Positions 41,421 to 50,457 of a DNA stretch of 64,000 nucleotides are shown in pieces. The stretch is from Gemmatimonadota bacterium. GTDB lineage: Bacteria > Gemmatimonadota > Gemmatimonadetes > Longimicrobiales > Gaopeijiaceae. The DNA lies in assembly GCA_028874905.1 (NCBI GenBank), contig JAPPGZ010000061.1, positions 1 to 64,000 of the forward strand, read 5' to 3'. Every line of letters begins with the position of its first letter. Position 1 is the first letter of the stretch. The notes below the pieces were generated by a model, which was not told the DNA's origin, searched no databases, and was given only the letters and a program-made list of their open reading frames with translations. Both the position numbers and the translations under genes were made by a program.

Positions 41421-42485
41421 ATGCGCCCGGCACTTCCCGCGGCCAAGCGGCCGTCCTCTCTCACTCGCCTCCTTGTCCTGGCATGCACAGCCGCTCTTCC
41501 GGCGTGCACGCCCGCCGGCGACCCGGCCGATGACGCCACCCCCGCCGAAGCGGCCGAATCTCCAGCCAGCCCCACCCCAGCCACCGCCGCCGACCTCGCG
41601 ACCCGTGTCGAGTCCCGCCTGGCCACCCTCGATGCCACCAGTTCGCTCTACGCCAAACACGTCCCGACCGGGCGCGAGATCGCGATCAGGCCCGACCTCC
41701 CCATGAACACTCTGAGCGTGATCAAGATACCGATCATGGTGAAGGCCTTTCAGGACCACGCCGAGGGGCGCCTCGACCTGGACGCGCGCCATACCGTCGA
41801 GGCGGACGACATGCGTCGGGGCAGCGGGCTCATCCAGACCTTCGCGCCCGGCCTGAACCCCACCCTGCGTGGCCTCGTCACCCAGATGATCATCACGTCG
41901 GACAATACCGCGACCGACATGGTGATCGACCTGGTCGGCATGGACCGAGTCAACGAAATGCTCGCCGCGAACGGCTACGAGCAGACCCGCCTCAAGCACA
42001 CCACCCACCGCCTGTTCCTCGAGACGTGGATACGCACCGACCCAGCGTACGGGGCGCTCGGCGAACGCGAAGTCTTCGAACGCGGGTTCCCGTCGGATGA
42101 CGGTGCCGCCGAGCGTTTCTTCGAGATCGAAGGCGACTCGACGATCTGGCTGGGCCGCACCACCGCGCGCGAAATGGCCCGTCTGCTGGAGCAGATCATG
42201 GACGGCGAGCTGGCGGACCAGGCGGCCAGCGACGAAATGGTGCAGATCATGAACGCCCAGTTCTACACGACGCGGCTGCCGAGGATCGTCCGCTTCCAGG
42301 GCGTTCAGGTGGCCCACAAGACGGGCGACTGGCCGCCGTACGCCGGCAACGACGTGGGCATCCTCTTCTACGAGGGCGGACCGACGATCATCTCGGTGTT
42401 CACGAACCAGAGTCGCGGCGACTTCTACGAACTGGAGGAAACGCTCGGCATGATCGCGCAGGACATCGTGGAGGCGTGGAGATGA
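41421..42485 (+). CDS. Class A beta-lactamase-fold serine hydrolase, lipoprotein
   Basis: 354-residue exported protein; the signal ends ALPACTPA, a lipobox, followed by a long Ala/Pro/Asp linker (about 33-65). The penicillin-binding fold shows the SxxK motif in TLSVIKIPI, SDN in ITSDNTATD and KTG in AHKTGDW. Where class A enzymes carry the Glu166 ExxLN loop, this protein reads TRLKHTTHRLFLET, so the deacylation Glu appears missing. It may be a peptidase or esterase of this fold rather than a beta-lactamase. A GCAGGAGA Shine-Dalgarno precedes the ATG. Its stop overlaps the start of the class C-like gene (ATGA). Confidence 0.85.
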   Translation: MRPALPAAKRPSSLTRLLVLACTAALPACTPAGDPADDATPAEAAESPASPTPATAADLATRVESRLATLDATSSLYAKHVPTGREIAIRPDLPMNTLSVIKIPIMVKAFQDHAEGRLDLDARHTVEADDMRRGSGLIQTFAPGLNPTLRGLVTQMIITSDNTATDMVIDLVGMDRVNEMLAANGYEQTRLKHTTHRLFLETWIRTDPAYGALGEREVFERGFPSDDGAAERFFEIEGDSTIWLGRTTAREMARLLEQIMDGELADQAASDEMVQIMNAQFYTTRLPRIVRFQGVQVAHKTGDWPPYAGNDVGILFYEGGPTIISVFTNQSRGDFYELEETLGMIAQDIVEAWR

Positions 42486-44038
42486 AGGCGCAGCGCCTCA
42501 GCGGATGCGCGGAGGTGAGCCGCATCGGCCCGTCGCCCGCCCCGGTCGCCGCAACCGCGACCGCAATCGCCGCGTCGCTGCTGGCCGCCTGCACCGCTCC
42601 CGACCGACCCGTCGCCCCTGCCCTCTCCCGCGGAATCGACGCCGTCTTCGCCGACCTCGACCGGCCCGGATCCCCGGGCGCCTCCGTGGCCGTGATCCGA
42701 GACGGCGAGATCGTCTACTCTCGCGGCTACGGGGAGGCCCAGATCGAGCACGGCATCCCCGTGACGCCGCACACCGTCTTCCACGTCGCATCCGTGTCCA
42801 AGCAGTTCGCGGCGATGGCGGTCACCCTGCTCGCCGCCGACGGCGCCCTCTCCCTCGACGACCCCGTCCGGATGCATCTCCCCTACGTGCCCGAGTTCGA
42901 GCACACCCCCACGGTGCGCCAGATGATCCACCACACGAGCGGGATCCGCGACCAGTGGCAGCTCCTCGCGATGTCGGGCTGGCGCCTCGACGACGTGATC
43001 ACGACCGAACAGATCCTCGGCCTCATGGCCCGCCAGCAGGAGCTCAACTTCGTCCCCGGCGCCGAGTACCTGTATTCGAACATGGGATACACGCTCCTGG
43101 GGCAGACTGTCGAGGCGGTGAGCGGCATGTCCTTCGTGGAGTTCACCCGGGACCGCATCTTCGCCCCCCTGGCCATGGACCGGACCCACTTCCACGACGA
43201 CCACGAGCATATGGTCGCGCACCGCGCCTACTCGTACGCCCCGCTCCAACCGCTCGCCGCTGCCACCGAGCCCCCCGAAGCCGACCCCGCCGCTGCCGAC
43301 GCGCCCCGCTACCGCAAGGCCGTCCTCAGCTACGCCAACGCCGGCGCCACCAGCCTCTTCACGACGGCCGAGGACCTGGCCCGCTGGCTCGACAACTTCC
43401 GGCATGCCACCGTCGGCGGCCCGGAAGTCATGCGGACCATGCAGTCGCGCGGCATCCTCAACAACGGCGACACGATCCCCTACGCCCACGGACTGTCGAT
43501 GGGCGAGTACCGCGGGCTGCGCACCATCGGACACGGCGGCGCCGACGCGGGATTCCGAACCCAGGTCTACTGGTTCCCCGAGGTCGAGACGGGGGTGGTC
43601 GTGCTCACCAACGTGGCCAACGGCAACCCGGCCGGACGCGCCCGCGACGTAGCGGATGTCGTGCTCGCCGGTTCATTCCCGGAGGAGGAGGAGGAGGGGG
43701 AGGAGGACGACGCGCCTCCCACGGCCGACGATGCCGCACCACCGGAGACACCCGGCCCGGCCGTGCTTGCAGCATACGCAGGCACCTGGTACAGCCCCGA
43801 ACTCGACGCGCTCTACCACCTGAGCGTGTCGGACGGCCGCCTGGTCGCGCGGCACGTTCGCCACGGCGAGATCGTCCTCGAGTATCGCGCCCCCGACGAG
43901 TTCGCGACGGACCGCTGGTTTTTCCGCAGCGTCCGCTTCGAGCGCGGCGGCGACGGCGCGGTCACCGACATGCGCATCGGCGGCGGACGGGTTCGCAATC
44001 TCCGCTTCGTCAAACTCATCACCCCCCTGCCCGGATAG
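42482..44038 (+). CDS. Class C beta-lactamase-fold serine hydrolase, lipoprotein
   Basis: 518-residue exported serine hydrolase (AmpC/esterase EstB-like). The signal region ends SLLAACTAP, a lipobox. Motifs are SVSK (in HVASVSKQFAAM), the Tyr motif YSNMGYT and the third motif GHGGADAG. A Glu/Asp-rich linker coded by 43679-43720 joins the catalytic part to a C-terminal beta-rich domain that begins AAYAGTWYSPEL, common in family members acting on cell-wall or peptide esters. The ATG overlaps the preceding stop; a GTG two codons earlier is an alternative. Five bases separate it from the next gene. Confidence 0.9.
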   Translation: MKAQRLSGCAEVSRIGPSPAPVAATATAIAASLLAACTAPDRPVAPALSRGIDAVFADLDRPGSPGASVAVIRDGEIVYSRGYGEAQIEHGIPVTPHTVFHVASVSKQFAAMAVTLLAADGALSLDDPVRMHLPYVPEFEHTPTVRQMIHHTSGIRDQWQLLAMSGWRLDDVITTEQILGLMARQQELNFVPGAEYLYSNMGYTLLGQTVEAVSGMSFVEFTRDRIFAPLAMDRTHFHDDHEHMVAHRAYSYAPLQPLAAATEPPEADPAAADAPRYRKAVLSYANAGATSLFTTAEDLARWLDNFRHATVGGPEVMRTMQSRGILNNGDTIPYAHGLSMGEYRGLRTIGHGGADAGFRTQVYWFPEVETGVVVLTNVANGNPAGRARDVADVVLAGSFPEEEEEGEEDDAPPTADDAAPPETPGPAVLAAYAGTWYSPELDALYHLSVSDGRLVARHVRHGEIVLEYRAPDEFATDRWFFRSVRFERGGDGAVTDMRIGGGRVRNLRFVKLITPLPG

Positions 44039-44043
44039 CCGCC

Positions 44044-45282
44044 ATGGTCCGTTCAATCACCGTTCTCGGGTGCGTCGTGCTTGCGGCGGCGTGTGCCGCG
44101 GATCAGGCGCCGCCCGACATTCCCGAGCGGCCCTTCGCGGTGCCCACGGGTCCCCACGCCATCGGAATGACCGAATACCGCTGGACGGACACCGACCGGC
44201 CGGAGCCCTTCACGCGGGATCCCGACGACCTGCGTTCCGTCGCGGTGCGGGTATTGTACCCGGCCGCGGACTCGGCGGGGGCCGGTGACGCTGCGAACGC
44301 GGAGGACGCGCGGACCGCCGAGGACGCACCGACCGCGATGTACCTCCCCGACCCGGCCGAGTTCGGCGACGCCGAGGACTTCGTGCCCGTCACCCACGTT
44401 CGCACCAACGCGATCTCCGATGCCGTGCCCGCCGCGGGGCCCTTCCCGGTACTTGTCTACCACCACGGCGGCGGCTGGACGCGCTTCACCAGCACCTTCA
44501 CGACCGAGGAACTCGCGTCCCACGGCTACGTGGTCGTCTCCGTCGGCCACAACGGCTTCAACCGCACGCGGCTCCTGCCGGACGGCGCCTCGGTCGCACC
44601 CGACACGCTCACCTTCCCGGAGCCTACCGGCGACCTCCTCGCGGACGCGCTGGGCAGTTGGGACTATCTCGACGACCATCACTTCCCCGAATGGGTGGCG
44701 GACGCGCGCTTCGTGCTGGACCAGCTGGAGACGCTGAACGGCTCGGGCCGCTTTGCGGAGAGGCTCGACCTGGACCGCATCGGCATGTACGGGTGGTCCT
44801 TCGGGGGCGCGACCTCGATCGAGGCGAGCGTCGTCGACGAACGCGTGAAGGCGGCGATCGACCACGACGGACAGCTGTTCGGTACGGCACCCACGGCCGG
44901 GACCGCACGGCCCTTCATGCTGATGCACGGCGGCGAACTCCCCGAGGTGCCCCCGAGCGAAGACCCCGAGGTTGCCGCCGCGAACGAACAGGTCCTGGTG
45001 GAACTCATGGCCCAGGTGGCCAGAACGGATTCGGCGCTGAAGGCGACTTCGACCGGGGATTGGTACGACGTCACGATCGCCGGGACCAATCACGGCAGCT
45101 TCTCGGACCTCGTGCTGTTTACGCCCGCCTTCGCGGCATCGATTGAGACGGCGCGGGGCCACGAGATCGTCAACGCGCTGACGCTGGCGTTCTTCGACCG
45201 CTACCTGAGGGGCGCCGAGGCCCCGCTGCTGGACGATCCCGCGGCGGTGTACCCGGAGGTGGAGATGGAGGCGCGGAGATAA
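44044..45282 (+). CDS. Alpha/beta hydrolase, PAF-acetylhydrolase-like lipoprotein
   Basis: 412-residue exported hydrolase. The signal peptide ends LAAACAAD, a lipobox. The fold resembles the plasma-type platelet-activating-factor acetylhydrolase / dienelactone hydrolase group: an oxyanion region VYHHGGGWTRF, the nucleophile GMYGWSFGGAT, the Asp in AIDHDGQLFG and the His in GTNHGSFSD. A Gly/Asp/Ala-rich insert (near 75-100) precedes the catalytic part. Substrates may be short-chain phospholipid or other acyl esters. It closes a run of three lipoprotein hydrolases starting at 41421. The same frame is open far upstream but overlaps the class C gene and is Arg-rich shadow there. Confidence 0.85.
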   Translation: MVRSITVLGCVVLAAACAADQAPPDIPERPFAVPTGPHAIGMTEYRWTDTDRPEPFTRDPDDLRSVAVRVLYPAADSAGAGDAANAEDARTAEDAPTAMYLPDPAEFGDAEDFVPVTHVRTNAISDAVPAAGPFPVLVYHHGGGWTRFTSTFTTEELASHGYVVVSVGHNGFNRTRLLPDGASVAPDTLTFPEPTGDLLADALGSWDYLDDHHFPEWVADARFVLDQLETLNGSGRFAERLDLDRIGMYGWSFGGATSIEASVVDERVKAAIDHDGQLFGTAPTAGTARPFMLMHGGELPEVPPSEDPEVAAANEQVLVELMAQVARTDSALKATSTGDWYDVTIAGTNHGSFSDLVLFTPAFAASIETARGHEIVNALTLAFFDRYLRGAEAPLLDDPAAVYPEVEMEARR

Positions 45283-45311
45283 GGCGCACGGCGTGCGCGG
45301 GGACATCGGTG

Positions 45312-45340
45312 ATGACGGATACGGGCGGACGCCCTATAAT
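45312..45340 (+). promoter_or_regulatory. Sigma-70-type promoter candidate for the 45419 gene
   Basis: An exact TATAAT (45335-45340) lies 17 bases after ATGACG (45312-45317), four matches to TTGACA. It precedes the lipoprotein start by 79 bases and stands out in a GC-rich background. Spacing and sequence make it the clearest standard promoter in the window. Confidence 0.55.
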
Positions 45341-45418
45341 TCAAGGTTTGCCGCGCCCGCGGGTGATCCCGTGTGCGATCCGGGCGCGGTGGAATTGAGC
45401 GGAGCCACACTGCGCGAG

Positions 45419-45907
45419 ATGGATACGGTACAACGGCGTCGGGGACGTCACAGCTTGCTCGGAACCGCAGCCCTTCTGGCGATGATCGTTGGGGGCGGTT
45501 GCGCGACCTACCAGCAGGTCACGGTCCCGGAGTTGCCGCCGCAGCAACGGGTGCGGATGCAATTGGCCGCTGAGGAGCTGGCCCGAAACATCGCATTTGC
45601 GAGCGGGAATCAGGGTTACCTCAGCGGCCGATTCGTCGAGGCCCGCGGAGACTCCGCCGTCTTCGTGCTCACGAGTTCCACGGGGTTCAGCCAGGTGGTC
45701 CTGCCGGTGGACGCGATCCTGCAGCTCGAACGAAGGGACGCCGCGCAAGGCCGTAGCTTTCTCCTGACGGTGGGGCTCGTCGGCGGCGTAGCGGCGCTGG
45801 CCTATTTCGGGTTCGAGGGCAGTCAGGGCTCCGAAACGGGTGGCGACGAAGATACCGTCGACGCGCTGGTTCCGCTGGTCCGATTCACGATTCCGGTGGG
45901 CAGGTAG
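45419..45907 (+). CDS. Hypothetical lipoprotein
   Basis: 162-residue exported protein of unknown function. A basic N-terminus (MDTVQRRRGRH) precedes a hydrophobic core ending IVGGGCATY, a lipobox. The mature part is small and beta-rich (VFVLTSSTGFSQVVLPVDAILQLERR) with a hydrophobic segment near residues 120-140 (FLLTVGLVGGVAALAYFG) that could be a membrane helix. The ATG in front of the basic stretch was chosen; the frame is open 126 bases upstream. It lies ahead of SusC with 107 bases between. Confidence 0.7.
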   Translation: MDTVQRRRGRHSLLGTAALLAMIVGGGCATYQQVTVPELPPQQRVRMQLAAEELARNIAFASGNQGYLSGRFVEARGDSAVFVLTSSTGFSQVVLPVDAILQLERRDAAQGRSFLLTVGLVGGVAALAYFGFEGSQGSETGGDEDTVDALVPLVRFTIPVGR

Positions 45908-45968
45908 GGATGAGATTTGCCCTGCCGCTACTTGCGGGATCGCGTGTCGCACAGATAAGTAGTCTTGG

Positions 45969-45990
45969 GCGCGAAGTCCGCGTCTTTTTT
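45969..45990 (+). terminator. Hairpin with U-tract between the lipoprotein gene and SusC
   Basis: A short GCGCG/CGCGT stem with a five-base loop is followed by CTTTTTT. It lies 25 bases ahead of the first SusC start codon, so it may end the lipoprotein transcript or act as an attenuator in a SusC leader. The stem is only five pairs including one G-U, so it is weak. Confidence 0.35.
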
Positions 45991-46014
45991 GTTTCATCCC
46001 GAAACGGAGGCAAT

Positions 46015-49000
46015 ATGTCCCCAGCAAACATCGGAAAGGCGGTCGGCCGGGCCGCCGCCACTCCCCTTCTCGCCGCAGCCTTGATGGCCGTGACGGTGCA
46101 GGCGCCCCTGGCGGCGCAGACCGGCACGATCACCGGCGTGGTGAGAAGCGCGACCAACGGGCAGCCCATCGCGGGCGCCCAGGTAGCCATCCCGGCGCTC
46201 AACACCGGGATCCTGGCCAACAACGTGGGCCGGTACCTGCTCCAGAACGTGCCCGCGGGCACACACACGGTGCAGGTGCAGTACATCGGCTACTCGATGT
46301 CCAGCATGGACGTGACGGTCGCCGCTGGCGGCGCCGTGATCCAGGACTTCGAGCTCCGCTCGGAGGCGATCAGCCTTGAAGGCGTGGTGGTCACGGGCAC
46401 CGCGGGCGCTGCCAGAAGGCGCGAGATCGGCAACTCGGTCAGCCAGATCAACGAAGAGGCGTTCCAGTCATCGCCGATTCAGAACGTGGCCGACATCCTG
46501 CAGGGCCGTGCCTTGGGCGTGACAGTCCTGACCAACGGCGGGCAGGTGGGTGCCGGGTCGACGATCAAGCTGCGCGGCAATAACTCGGTGTCGTTCAGCA
46601 ACTCGCCGCTCGTCTATGTGGACGGTGTGCGGATTCGCGAACGCGGAGTGATCCACTCCGACGAGGCCAACCAGCAGACCAACCCCTTCGACGACATCAA
46701 TCCGGCCGACATCGAGCGGATCGAGACGATCAAGGGTGCCGCCGCGACGACCCTGTACGGGACCGAGGCTGCCGGCGGCGTGATTCAGATCTTCACCAAG
46801 CGTGGAGTCGCCGGAGCCCCGGCATGGTCGCTTACCGTCGACCAGGGTCTGAACACCCTGGGTCACATCGGGCCGGACCCCGACGTCAACCCCACCGGGC
46901 TGGGGTTGAACAACTGCAACTTCACCGGCGACTCGAACTTCCCTAGCGGTGACCCGCAGTTCCCCGCGGATCCGAGCTGTCCCGCGAGCGGCTCGTGGCT
47001 GAAGAATGGAACGCTGCAGAGCTACAACCTGTCGGTTCGCGGCGGCGCCGAGCGCATGAACTACTTTGTGTCCGCGAAATGGGGCGCCGAGTCGGGCGTC
47101 TTCGACACCGGCTTCGACGCCAACGACGTGAAGCGTCCCGAGCAGGGCCAGGAGACCTGGAACATCCGGGGCAACTTCTCGTTCGCTCCCGCCGAGGACC
47201 TGGACATCCGTTTCAACAGCTTCTATGCGCACCGCAACGTCACCTGGGTTCCGGATGGCAACAACGCCGAGGGGCTGCTCCTCAACGTCTTCCGCGGCGG
47301 AGCCGACTACACCAACGACGAGGACGGCAAGCTCCTCGACATGGACATCACCAACATCAACGACCACTTCACCAGCGGCGTGAACCTCCTGTGGAACCCC
47401 ATGGAAGGGATGAACCACCGCTTGAACGCCGGGATCGACTGGGTCCGCAACGAGTACTTCGAGGAACGGCCCTGGGGTTACTTCTACGTCCAGGGCGGCA
47501 ATCGGGAAACCGATGAGCGGACCTTCCGGAAGCTCACGCTGGACTACGCCGGCACCATGAATCGCACCTTCTTTGGCGTCTCTTCGTCGACCTCGCTCGG
47601 CGGCCAGCTCTACAACGACTTCGTGACCGGCACCAACGGTTTCGGCGACGACTTCGCCGGACCCGGCGCCAAGATCCTGCAGTCCGGAGCGATCACCCAG
47701 GCCTTCGAGGTCAACAGCACCGTGACCAGCGGAGGTTTCTTCCTGCAGGAGGTCATCGGTATCGCCGACCGGCTGTTCCTGACGGGCGGATTGCGCGTGG
47801 ACGGCCACTCCGCTTTCGGGCAGGACTTCGGTCTGGAGACCTACCCGAAGGGTTCGTTCTCCTACGTCATCTCCGATGAGAGCTTCTTCCCGTCGAGCTT
47901 CGGCACCCTGAAACTGCGTGGCGCCTTCGGAGACTCCGGCAAGGCTCCGGGTCTCTTCGACGCGGCCCGGACCTGGGCATCGGTGGCGGGCGACAACGGA
48001 CAACCCGGCGTCACGCCCGACAACCTGGGCAATCCGCTTCTCGGTCCCGAACGCACCCGGGAATGGGAACTGGGCTTCGAGGGATCCACGTTCGACGGCA
48101 GGATCGGCTTCGAATACCAGTATTTCAAGCAGAACACCTTCGATGCGCTGATCCCGGTTACGCAGCTTCCATCGGGCGGCTTCGTCGGCCGGCAGCTCGA
48201 GAACGTCGGAGAGGTGAGCAACGCCGGTCATGAGGCGTTCGTGAATCTGAACTTGCTCTCCTCCAACACACTCGGATGGGATATCGGCTTGCGGCTGTCC
48301 ACAAGCGAGTCCCGGGTGATTGACCTGGGCGACCTGGAGAGCATCTCCGTCGGCTGGCGCAACTACGTGCGGGCGCCCGTGGAGTGCACGTCCGAGCTGT
48401 CCAACGGCGTGTCCTTCGACGGCAACGGCTTCATTGGCCAGGGCTGCACGGTCGGAGAACTCGTGTATTTCCCGCTTCCGGCCTTCTGTGAGGATCGTGT
48501 CCAGAACCCGGACGAAGTAGGCGCAGCCCCCCGTTACGTGGATCAGTGCGTGGGGACGACGACGCCCAAGTACACGTATGGAATCAGCACCACCATGACG
48601 CTTTCCCAGCGCCTGACGCTCGACGTTGTGGGCGAGGGGATGGGTGGACACTGGCTGTCCTCCGGAACCGCCTACCAGAACACCCGGCGGCGCGTGTGGC
48701 CCCTGTGCCGCGACACCGTGGCAGCCATCGCCGAAGGGCGGACGAACCAGTTGACAGCTGGCGAGCGCGCCCTCTGCGACCGCTCGGTCGTGCGCTACGG
48801 CATGTGGACCCAGCCGGCCGACTTCTTCAAGATCCGCTCGGCGTCGCTCAGCTTCCGGGTGCCCGAGGACTTCCTCCCGGGTCAGGTGCGATCGGCCACG
48901 ATTCGCCTGCAAGGCCGGAACCTGTTCACCCGGACCGATTTCGAGGGCATCGACCCCGAGGCCTTCGAGGATGGTTCCGCAGAAGTTCTCTTCCGGCAGG

Positions 49001-49059
49001 AGTACTACAACCTGCCGCCGATCCGCAGCTTCCTGCTGTCGGTTCAGGTCGACTTCTAA
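46015..49059 (+). CDS. SusC/RagA-family TonB-linked outer membrane transporter 1
   Basis: 1014-residue outer-membrane transporter that works with the SusD lipoprotein encoded next. Signal peptide to ~residue 35 (ending PLAAQ), then a carboxypeptidase-regulatory-like domain (TITGVVRSATNGQPIAGAQVAIP), the TonB-box-like LEGVVVTGT, and the plug with RIETIKGAAATTLYGTEAAGGVIQIFTKRG. The remainder is the barrel, ending in LLSVQVDF with a terminal Phe. ACGGAGGC Shine-Dalgarno supports the ATG. Several Cys pairs sit in extracellular loops. Ligand unknown; the peptidases nearby favour peptides over glycans. It is distinct from the two SusC proteins at the right end. Confidence 0.93.
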   Translation: MSPANIGKAVGRAAATPLLAAALMAVTVQAPLAAQTGTITGVVRSATNGQPIAGAQVAIPALNTGILANNVGRYLLQNVPAGTHTVQVQYIGYSMSSMDVTVAAGGAVIQDFELRSEAISLEGVVVTGTAGAARRREIGNSVSQINEEAFQSSPIQNVADILQGRALGVTVLTNGGQVGAGSTIKLRGNNSVSFSNSPLVYVDGVRIRERGVIHSDEANQQTNPFDDINPADIERIETIKGAAATTLYGTEAAGGVIQIFTKRGVAGAPAWSLTVDQGLNTLGHIGPDPDVNPTGLGLNNCNFTGDSNFPSGDPQFPADPSCPASGSWLKNGTLQSYNLSVRGGAERMNYFVSAKWGAESGVFDTGFDANDVKRPEQGQETWNIRGNFSFAPAEDLDIRFNSFYAHRNVTWVPDGNNAEGLLLNVFRGGADYTNDEDGKLLDMDITNINDHFTSGVNLLWNPMEGMNHRLNAGIDWVRNEYFEERPWGYFYVQGGNRETDERTFRKLTLDYAGTMNRTFFGVSSSTSLGGQLYNDFVTGTNGFGDDFAGPGAKILQSGAITQAFEVNSTVTSGGFFLQEVIGIADRLFLTGGLRVDGHSAFGQDFGLETYPKGSFSYVISDESFFPSSFGTLKLRGAFGDSGKAPGLFDAARTWASVAGDNGQPGVTPDNLGNPLLGPERTREWELGFEGSTFDGRIGFEYQYFKQNTFDALIPVTQLPSGGFVGRQLENVGEVSNAGHEAFVNLNLLSSNTLGWDIGLRLSTSESRVIDLGDLESISVGWRNYVRAPVECTSELSNGVSFDGNGFIGQGCTVGELVYFPLPAFCEDRVQNPDEVGAAPRYVDQCVGTTTPKYTYGISTTMTLSQRLTLDVVGEGMGGHWLSSGTAYQNTRRRVWPLCRDTVAAIAEGRTNQLTAGERALCDRSVVRYGMWTQPADFFKIRSASLSFRVPEDFLPGQVRSATIRLQGRNLFTRTDFEGIDPEAFEDGSAEVLFRQEYYNLPPIRSFLLSVQVDF

Positions 49060-49077
49060 CCGGAGAGGATGCGAATC

Positions 49078-50433
49078 ATGAGAACGATGAATTCACACCG
49101 GGTGTTCCTGGGGGCGCTGTTCGCGGCCCTGGCGACGACCGGCTGCGATGAGAGCATCTTCGACGTCAAGAACCCCGGCCGGATCCTGGACGACGACCTG
49201 AACACGGCTGCGGGCGTCAGATCGCTGGTTACGGGGATGTCGGCCGACTTCTCGGTGGGCTACGACAATCTTTCCTTCACGACGGCCATCCTCTCCGACG
49301 AGATCGTCGGGTCGGGCAGCTATTTTTCCACGGGCCGCTACCGCAGGGGGCTCTTCGATTCCGAGGACGCCAACGGGTTCTGGGCATCCGTCCAGCGGGC
49401 ACGCTGGGTGGCCGAGGCCGGACTCCTGCGCATGCAGGCCATCGAAGGCTACCAATACGACGGCAACGCCGAGACGGCCCGCGCCCACCTCTTCGGCGGA
49501 CTCGCCAACCGCTGGTTCGGTGAGAACTTCTGCCAGACGGTGTTCAGCGCGCCCTATGGCGAGGAAAACCCGGGTCCGGGCGGCGAGGTCGACACCGGAG
49601 AGGCCATGGAACGCAACGCGGCATTCCAGCGCGCGATCGCATTGCTGGAGCGCGCGATCCAGCACGGTGGCTCTTCCGGGCGATCCGACATCGTAAACGC
49701 CGCGGAAGGTGGCCTGGCCCAGGTGTACATGGGGCTGGGCGACTTCTCCAACGCGGCTGCGCGTGCCGCCAGAGTGCCGACGGACTTCGTGTTCGCCGCG
49801 GCGTACTCTTCCAATTCGGGCCGGGAGACGAGTCAAATCTGGAACGAGACGCACGGACGCCACGAGGTCTCCGCCTGGGGTACGCTCGCCGGGATCGTGG
49901 GTGCCGGCGACCCGCGCACGCCATGGACCGACTGTTCGGCTTCGGGAAGCGGTTGCGCCAGCGGCAACGGAGCCGATGGAGAGACGATTCACTACAGGCA
50001 GGACAAATACCCGACACGCGACGATGACATTCCGCTCGTCAAGGGAACGGAGATGCGCCTGATCGAGGCGGAGGCGGCGCTGATGGCCGGCGACCTTGCG
50101 GGCGCGATGGCCAAGATCAACGAGGTGCGTACGCATCACGGCCTGGACCCGGTCGAGTCCGACGGCACGATCGGTCAGATCACCGGTGGCGACGGTGGCG
50201 GTGCCAACTTTACCTCCATGTCGGGTTGGGACATCCTCGACCGCGAGCGTCACCTGACGCTGTGGCTCGAGGGCCGGCGTCTGTGGGACCTGCACCGTTG
50301 GGACCATCCGCACCTGGATGGTGGTGGCGTGGTCTACAAGGCGACGGTCGCGCGCCGGGCGTCTTGCATGCCGATTGCCCTGGACGAGTGCCAGGTGAAC
50401 GAGAAGGTCGCCGGCCTGTGCATCAGCGTGTAA
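49078..50433 (+). CDS. RagB/SusD-family nutrient uptake lipoprotein 1
   Basis: 451-residue outer-membrane lipoprotein that forms the lid of the SusC channel. The lipobox ATTGCDES is followed by a helical, TPR-like core with NAAEGGLAQVYMGLGDFSNAAARAARV and the closing WLEGRRLWDLHRWDHP, a SusD hallmark. It starts 18 bases after SusC. GGAGAGG lies nine bases before this ATG; another ATG nine bases upstream overlaps that site, so I prefer this one. The ligand-binding part contains a Gly-rich Cys pair (DCSASGSGCASG). Confidence 0.9.
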   Translation: MRTMNSHRVFLGALFAALATTGCDESIFDVKNPGRILDDDLNTAAGVRSLVTGMSADFSVGYDNLSFTTAILSDEIVGSGSYFSTGRYRRGLFDSEDANGFWASVQRARWVAEAGLLRMQAIEGYQYDGNAETARAHLFGGLANRWFGENFCQTVFSAPYGEENPGPGGEVDTGEAMERNAAFQRAIALLERAIQHGGSSGRSDIVNAAEGGLAQVYMGLGDFSNAAARAARVPTDFVFAAAYSSNSGRETSQIWNETHGRHEVSAWGTLAGIVGAGDPRTPWTDCSASGSGCASGNGADGETIHYRQDKYPTRDDDIPLVKGTEMRLIEAEAALMAGDLAGAMAKINEVRTHHGLDPVESDGTIGQITGGDGGGANFTSMSGWDILDRERHLTLWLEGRRLWDLHRWDHPHLDGGGVVYKATVARRASCMPIALDECQVNEKVAGLCISV

Positions 50434-50457
50434 ACGTGTAGGGGAACGGACCTTCGG

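Noticed and set aside
41208-42317. Upstream extension of the MBL-fold frame, suggesting a 717-residue fusion
   Set aside because: It runs antisense through the class A-fold gene; a strong Shine-Dalgarno and signal peptide place the start at 41207.
40164-44038. Antibiotic-resistance island with three beta-lactamase types
   Set aside because: The MBL motif pattern is not that of class B lactamases, the class A protein seems to lack Glu166, and the class C protein has the esterase-like C-terminal domain; no mobility genes flank them.
42505-44043. Upstream extension of the PAF-acetylhydrolase-like frame over the class C gene
   Set aside because: This part is Arg/Pro-rich out-of-frame translation of the class C gene; the true start is the ATG with a lipoprotein signal at 44044.
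46468-48912. Open frame of over 800 codons on the minus strand inside SusC 1
   Set aside because: It is exactly antisense to a gene with unmistakable SusC domains, has no family motif, and is rich in residues expected from reverse-reading GC-rich codons.
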